Source: Desulfobulbus sp. (lineage in GTDB: Bacteria; Desulfobacterota; Desulfobulbia; Desulfobulbales; Desulfobulbaceae). From it: a stretch of 6,684 bases of DNA. Positions within the stretch are counted from its first letter, which is position 1; each line of letters opens with the position of its first letter. Where the stretch lies: the NCBI GenBank assembly GCA_030600525.1, contig JAUVLX010000196.1:1-6684 (forward strand), in the 5' to 3' direction. The notes under the pieces were generated by a model. The model did not search any database. It worked only from the letters and a program-made list of their open reading frames with translations, and had not been told where the DNA came from. Made by a program: the position numbers and the translations under genes. Of the stretch, positions 5,081-6,684 are shown piece by piece.

Positions 5081-6684
5081 ATGGAATCAATGGGAACGCT
5101 ACGGCGAACACATAACTGCAACGATCTTGGGCGGGAAAACCTGTCACAGGAAGTGACCCTCATGGGATGGGTTTTACGTCGTCGTGATCACGGTGGGGTT
5201 ATTTTCATCGACCTTCGTGATCGCTGGGGCATTACCCAGATTGTTTTCAACCCCGAAGTCAATAAGGAGGTGCATGCAAAAGCTCACCAACTTCGCAACG
5301 AGTGGGTTCTTGCAGTGCGGGGTAAAGTCGAACTGCGTCCCGGAGACATGGAAAACAAAAAGCTGAAGACCGGCTCCATTGAAATACTTGTTGATGAGCT
5401 GCGTATTCTTAACACCAGCGAAACGCCCCCTTTTCCACTTGATGAAGACAGCGATTTTTCAGACAATCTGCGTCTCCAGTACCGTTATCTCGACCTTCGC
5501 AGACCCGAAGTGGCCAGCAACCTGATCCTCAGACATAAAGCGCTGCAGACAGTTCGCAACTACCTCAACGACCAGGATTTTCTCGAAATCGAAACTCCTA
5601 TGCTCACGCGGTCAACCCCTGAAGGTGCTCGCGACTACCTGGTCCCCAGCAGGGTCAGTGCAGGCAAGTTCTTTGCTCTCCCCCAATCGCCACAGCTCTT
5701 TAAGCAGATCCTGATGATGTCCGGTATGGACCGTTATTATCAAATCGTCAAATGCTTTCGTGACGAAGACCTGCGAGCTGATCGCCAACCTGAGTTCACC
5801 CAAATTGATATGGAGCTCAGCTTTGTCACCCAAGAAGATATTATCGCCACTGTTGAGGGAATGATTGCCTCCCTGTTCAAGGCTACCGTCGACGTCGACA
5901 TGAACCTGCCTATCAAACGCATGACTTATGATGAGTCTATGCTGCGATTCGGCACAGACAGACCCGACACCCGTTTTGCCCTGGAGCTTGTTGACCTGAC
6001 CGAGACCCTCAGCGGTTGCGGATTTAAAGTGTTCAACACAATCATTGAAAAGGGAGGGGTCGTCAAGGCGATCAATGCCAAGGGCTGCGCCAATTTCTCC
6101 CGTAAGGACCTGGACGACCTGACAGAATATGCTGGTCGATTCGGCGCTCGCGGTATGGCCTGGATCAAAATCAAAGAGGACGACTGGCAATCACCGATCA
6201 CCAAATTTTTCAGTGACGAGGAAATCGCCGCCATGGGCAAAGCACTTGATGCCCAACCCGGCGATCTGATTTTATTTGGTGCAGACAAACTTGCCACAGT
6301 TCACCAGGTGCTGGGAGAACTTCGACTCGAGTTGGCACGCAGGCTCGATATCATCGAAAAAGGTACCTATGATTTTCTTTGGATCACAGATTTTCCGATG
6401 TTTGAATACGATGACGATGCCAAGCGCTTTTCCGCTGTGCACCATCCTTTCACAGCGCCTTTTGATGACCACCTGGATATGCTTGAATCAGATCCAGGAG
6501 CAGTGAAAAGTCAGGCTTACGACTTGGTCTTAAACGGCAATGAAATCGGCGGTGGCTCCATCCGTATCCACGATCCGGCCGTACAGGAAAAAGTTTTCAA
6601 AGCTTTGGGTATTGGTGAAGAAGAAGCCCAAGAAAAATTCGGTTTCCTCCTCAAAGCTCTTACCTATGGTGCACCTCCCCATGG
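5081..6684 (+). CDS. aspS: Aspartate--tRNA ligase, bacterial type, probably non-discriminating, C-terminally truncated by the window
   Basis: The frame is open from ATG 5081 to the right edge with no stop: 534 complete codons of an enzyme normally near 590. The N-terminal OB-fold anticodon domain shows TLMGWVLRRRDHGGVIFIDL (26-45). The catalytic core starts near RLQYRYLDLRRPEV (131-144) and includes ETPMLTRSTPEGARDYLVPS (171-190) and PQSPQLFKQILMM (201-213). Motif 2 is CFRDEDLRADRQPEFTQID (225-243). The bacterial GAD-type insertion follows at about 280-420, then DFLWITDFPMFE (431-442), AVHHPFTAP (452-460) and NGNEIGGGSIRIH (485-497). The window ends at LTYGAPPHG, just before motif 3. His37 sits where E. 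coli AspRS has Leu30; His there marks non-discriminating enzymes that also aspartylate tRNA(Asn). It follows hisS on the same strand and is likely cotranscribed, unless the gap hairpins terminate some transcripts. Confidence 0.95.
   Translation, partial: MESMGTLRRTHNCNDLGRENLSQEVTLMGWVLRRRDHGGVIFIDLRDRWGITQIVFNPEVNKEVHAKAHQLRNEWVLAVRGKVELRPGDMENKKLKTGSIEILVDELRILNTSETPPFPLDEDSDFSDNLRLQYRYLDLRRPEVASNLILRHKALQTVRNYLNDQDFLEIETPMLTRSTPEGARDYLVPSRVSAGKFFALPQSPQLFKQILMMSGMDRYYQIVKCFRDEDLRADRQPEFTQIDMELSFVTQEDIIATVEGMIASLFKATVDVDMNLPIKRMTYDESMLRFGTDRPDTRFALELVDLTETLSGCGFKVFNTIIEKGGVVKAINAKGCANFSRKDLDDLTEYAGRFGARGMAWIKIKEDDWQSPITKFFSDEEIAAMGKALDAQPGDLILFGADKLATVHQVLGELRLELARRLDIIEKGTYDFLWITDFPMFEYDDDAKRFSAVHHPFTAPFDDHLDMLESDPGAVKSQAYDLVLNGNEIGGGSIRIHDPAVQEKVFKALGIGEEEAQEKFGFLLKALTYGAPPH

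Noticed and set aside
5889..5900. GTCGACGTCGAC, a 12-base palindrome and tandem repeat
   Set aside because: It lies in frame within aspS and encodes Val-Asp-Val-Asp, so codon repetition explains it.
5612..6190. Minus-strand open frame of 192 codons opposite aspS
   Set aside because: The plus strand here encodes the conserved AspRS core, including motif 2. The antisense frame shows no family features.

Overview
The window is a compact bacterial chromosomal segment of housekeeping genes. It contains no RNA gene, mobile element or CRISPR array that I can see. Protein features point to an anaerobic Gram-negative bacterium of the deltaproteobacterial (Desulfobacterota, perhaps Desulfobulbales-like) kind. 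These features are a PcnB-type poly(A) polymerase, a cysteine-rich flavin oxidoreductase typical of anaerobes, a HisRS with a four-pair cysteine insertion, and an AspRS with the residue expected of a non-discriminating enzyme. That placement is an inference from protein style; no marker gene fixes it.

Left edge (1-205, + strand): the last 67 codons of a PgeF/YfiH-type multicopper polyphenol oxidase (laccase-domain) protein. It converges, with a gap of only 12 bases, on a three-gene minus-strand cluster. Read in its own direction, the cluster is a nitronate monooxygenase/FabK-like flavoprotein (3392-2400), poly(A) polymerase pcnB (2366-984), and an endonuclease/exonuclease/phosphatase (EEP) family enzyme (991-218). 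The last two overlap by 8 bases (GTGGCTAA), so they are probably translationally coupled.

A divergent intergenic region (3393-3707) separates this cluster from plus-strand hisS and aspS. The best hisS start is TTG at 3708, preceded by a GGAG ribosome binding site, not the in-frame TTG at 3618. A reasonable sigma-70 promoter lies at 3601-3630. hisS (3708-4973) is followed after 107 bases, including GC-rich potential hairpins and a T-run, by aspS (5081 to beyond the right edge). aspS is cut just before class II motif 3, so it has no stop codon in the window.

Functionally, the right half charges tRNA(His) and tRNA(Asp), the latter probably also tRNA(Asn). The left half pairs an RNA 3'-tailing enzyme with a cytoplasmic EEP hydrolase of unknown substrate. 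I see no strong evidence for a wholly new system. The most testable ideas are the pcnB-EEP coupling, since the EEP fold also contains CCR4-type deadenylases, and the predicted relaxed tRNA specificity of AspRS.
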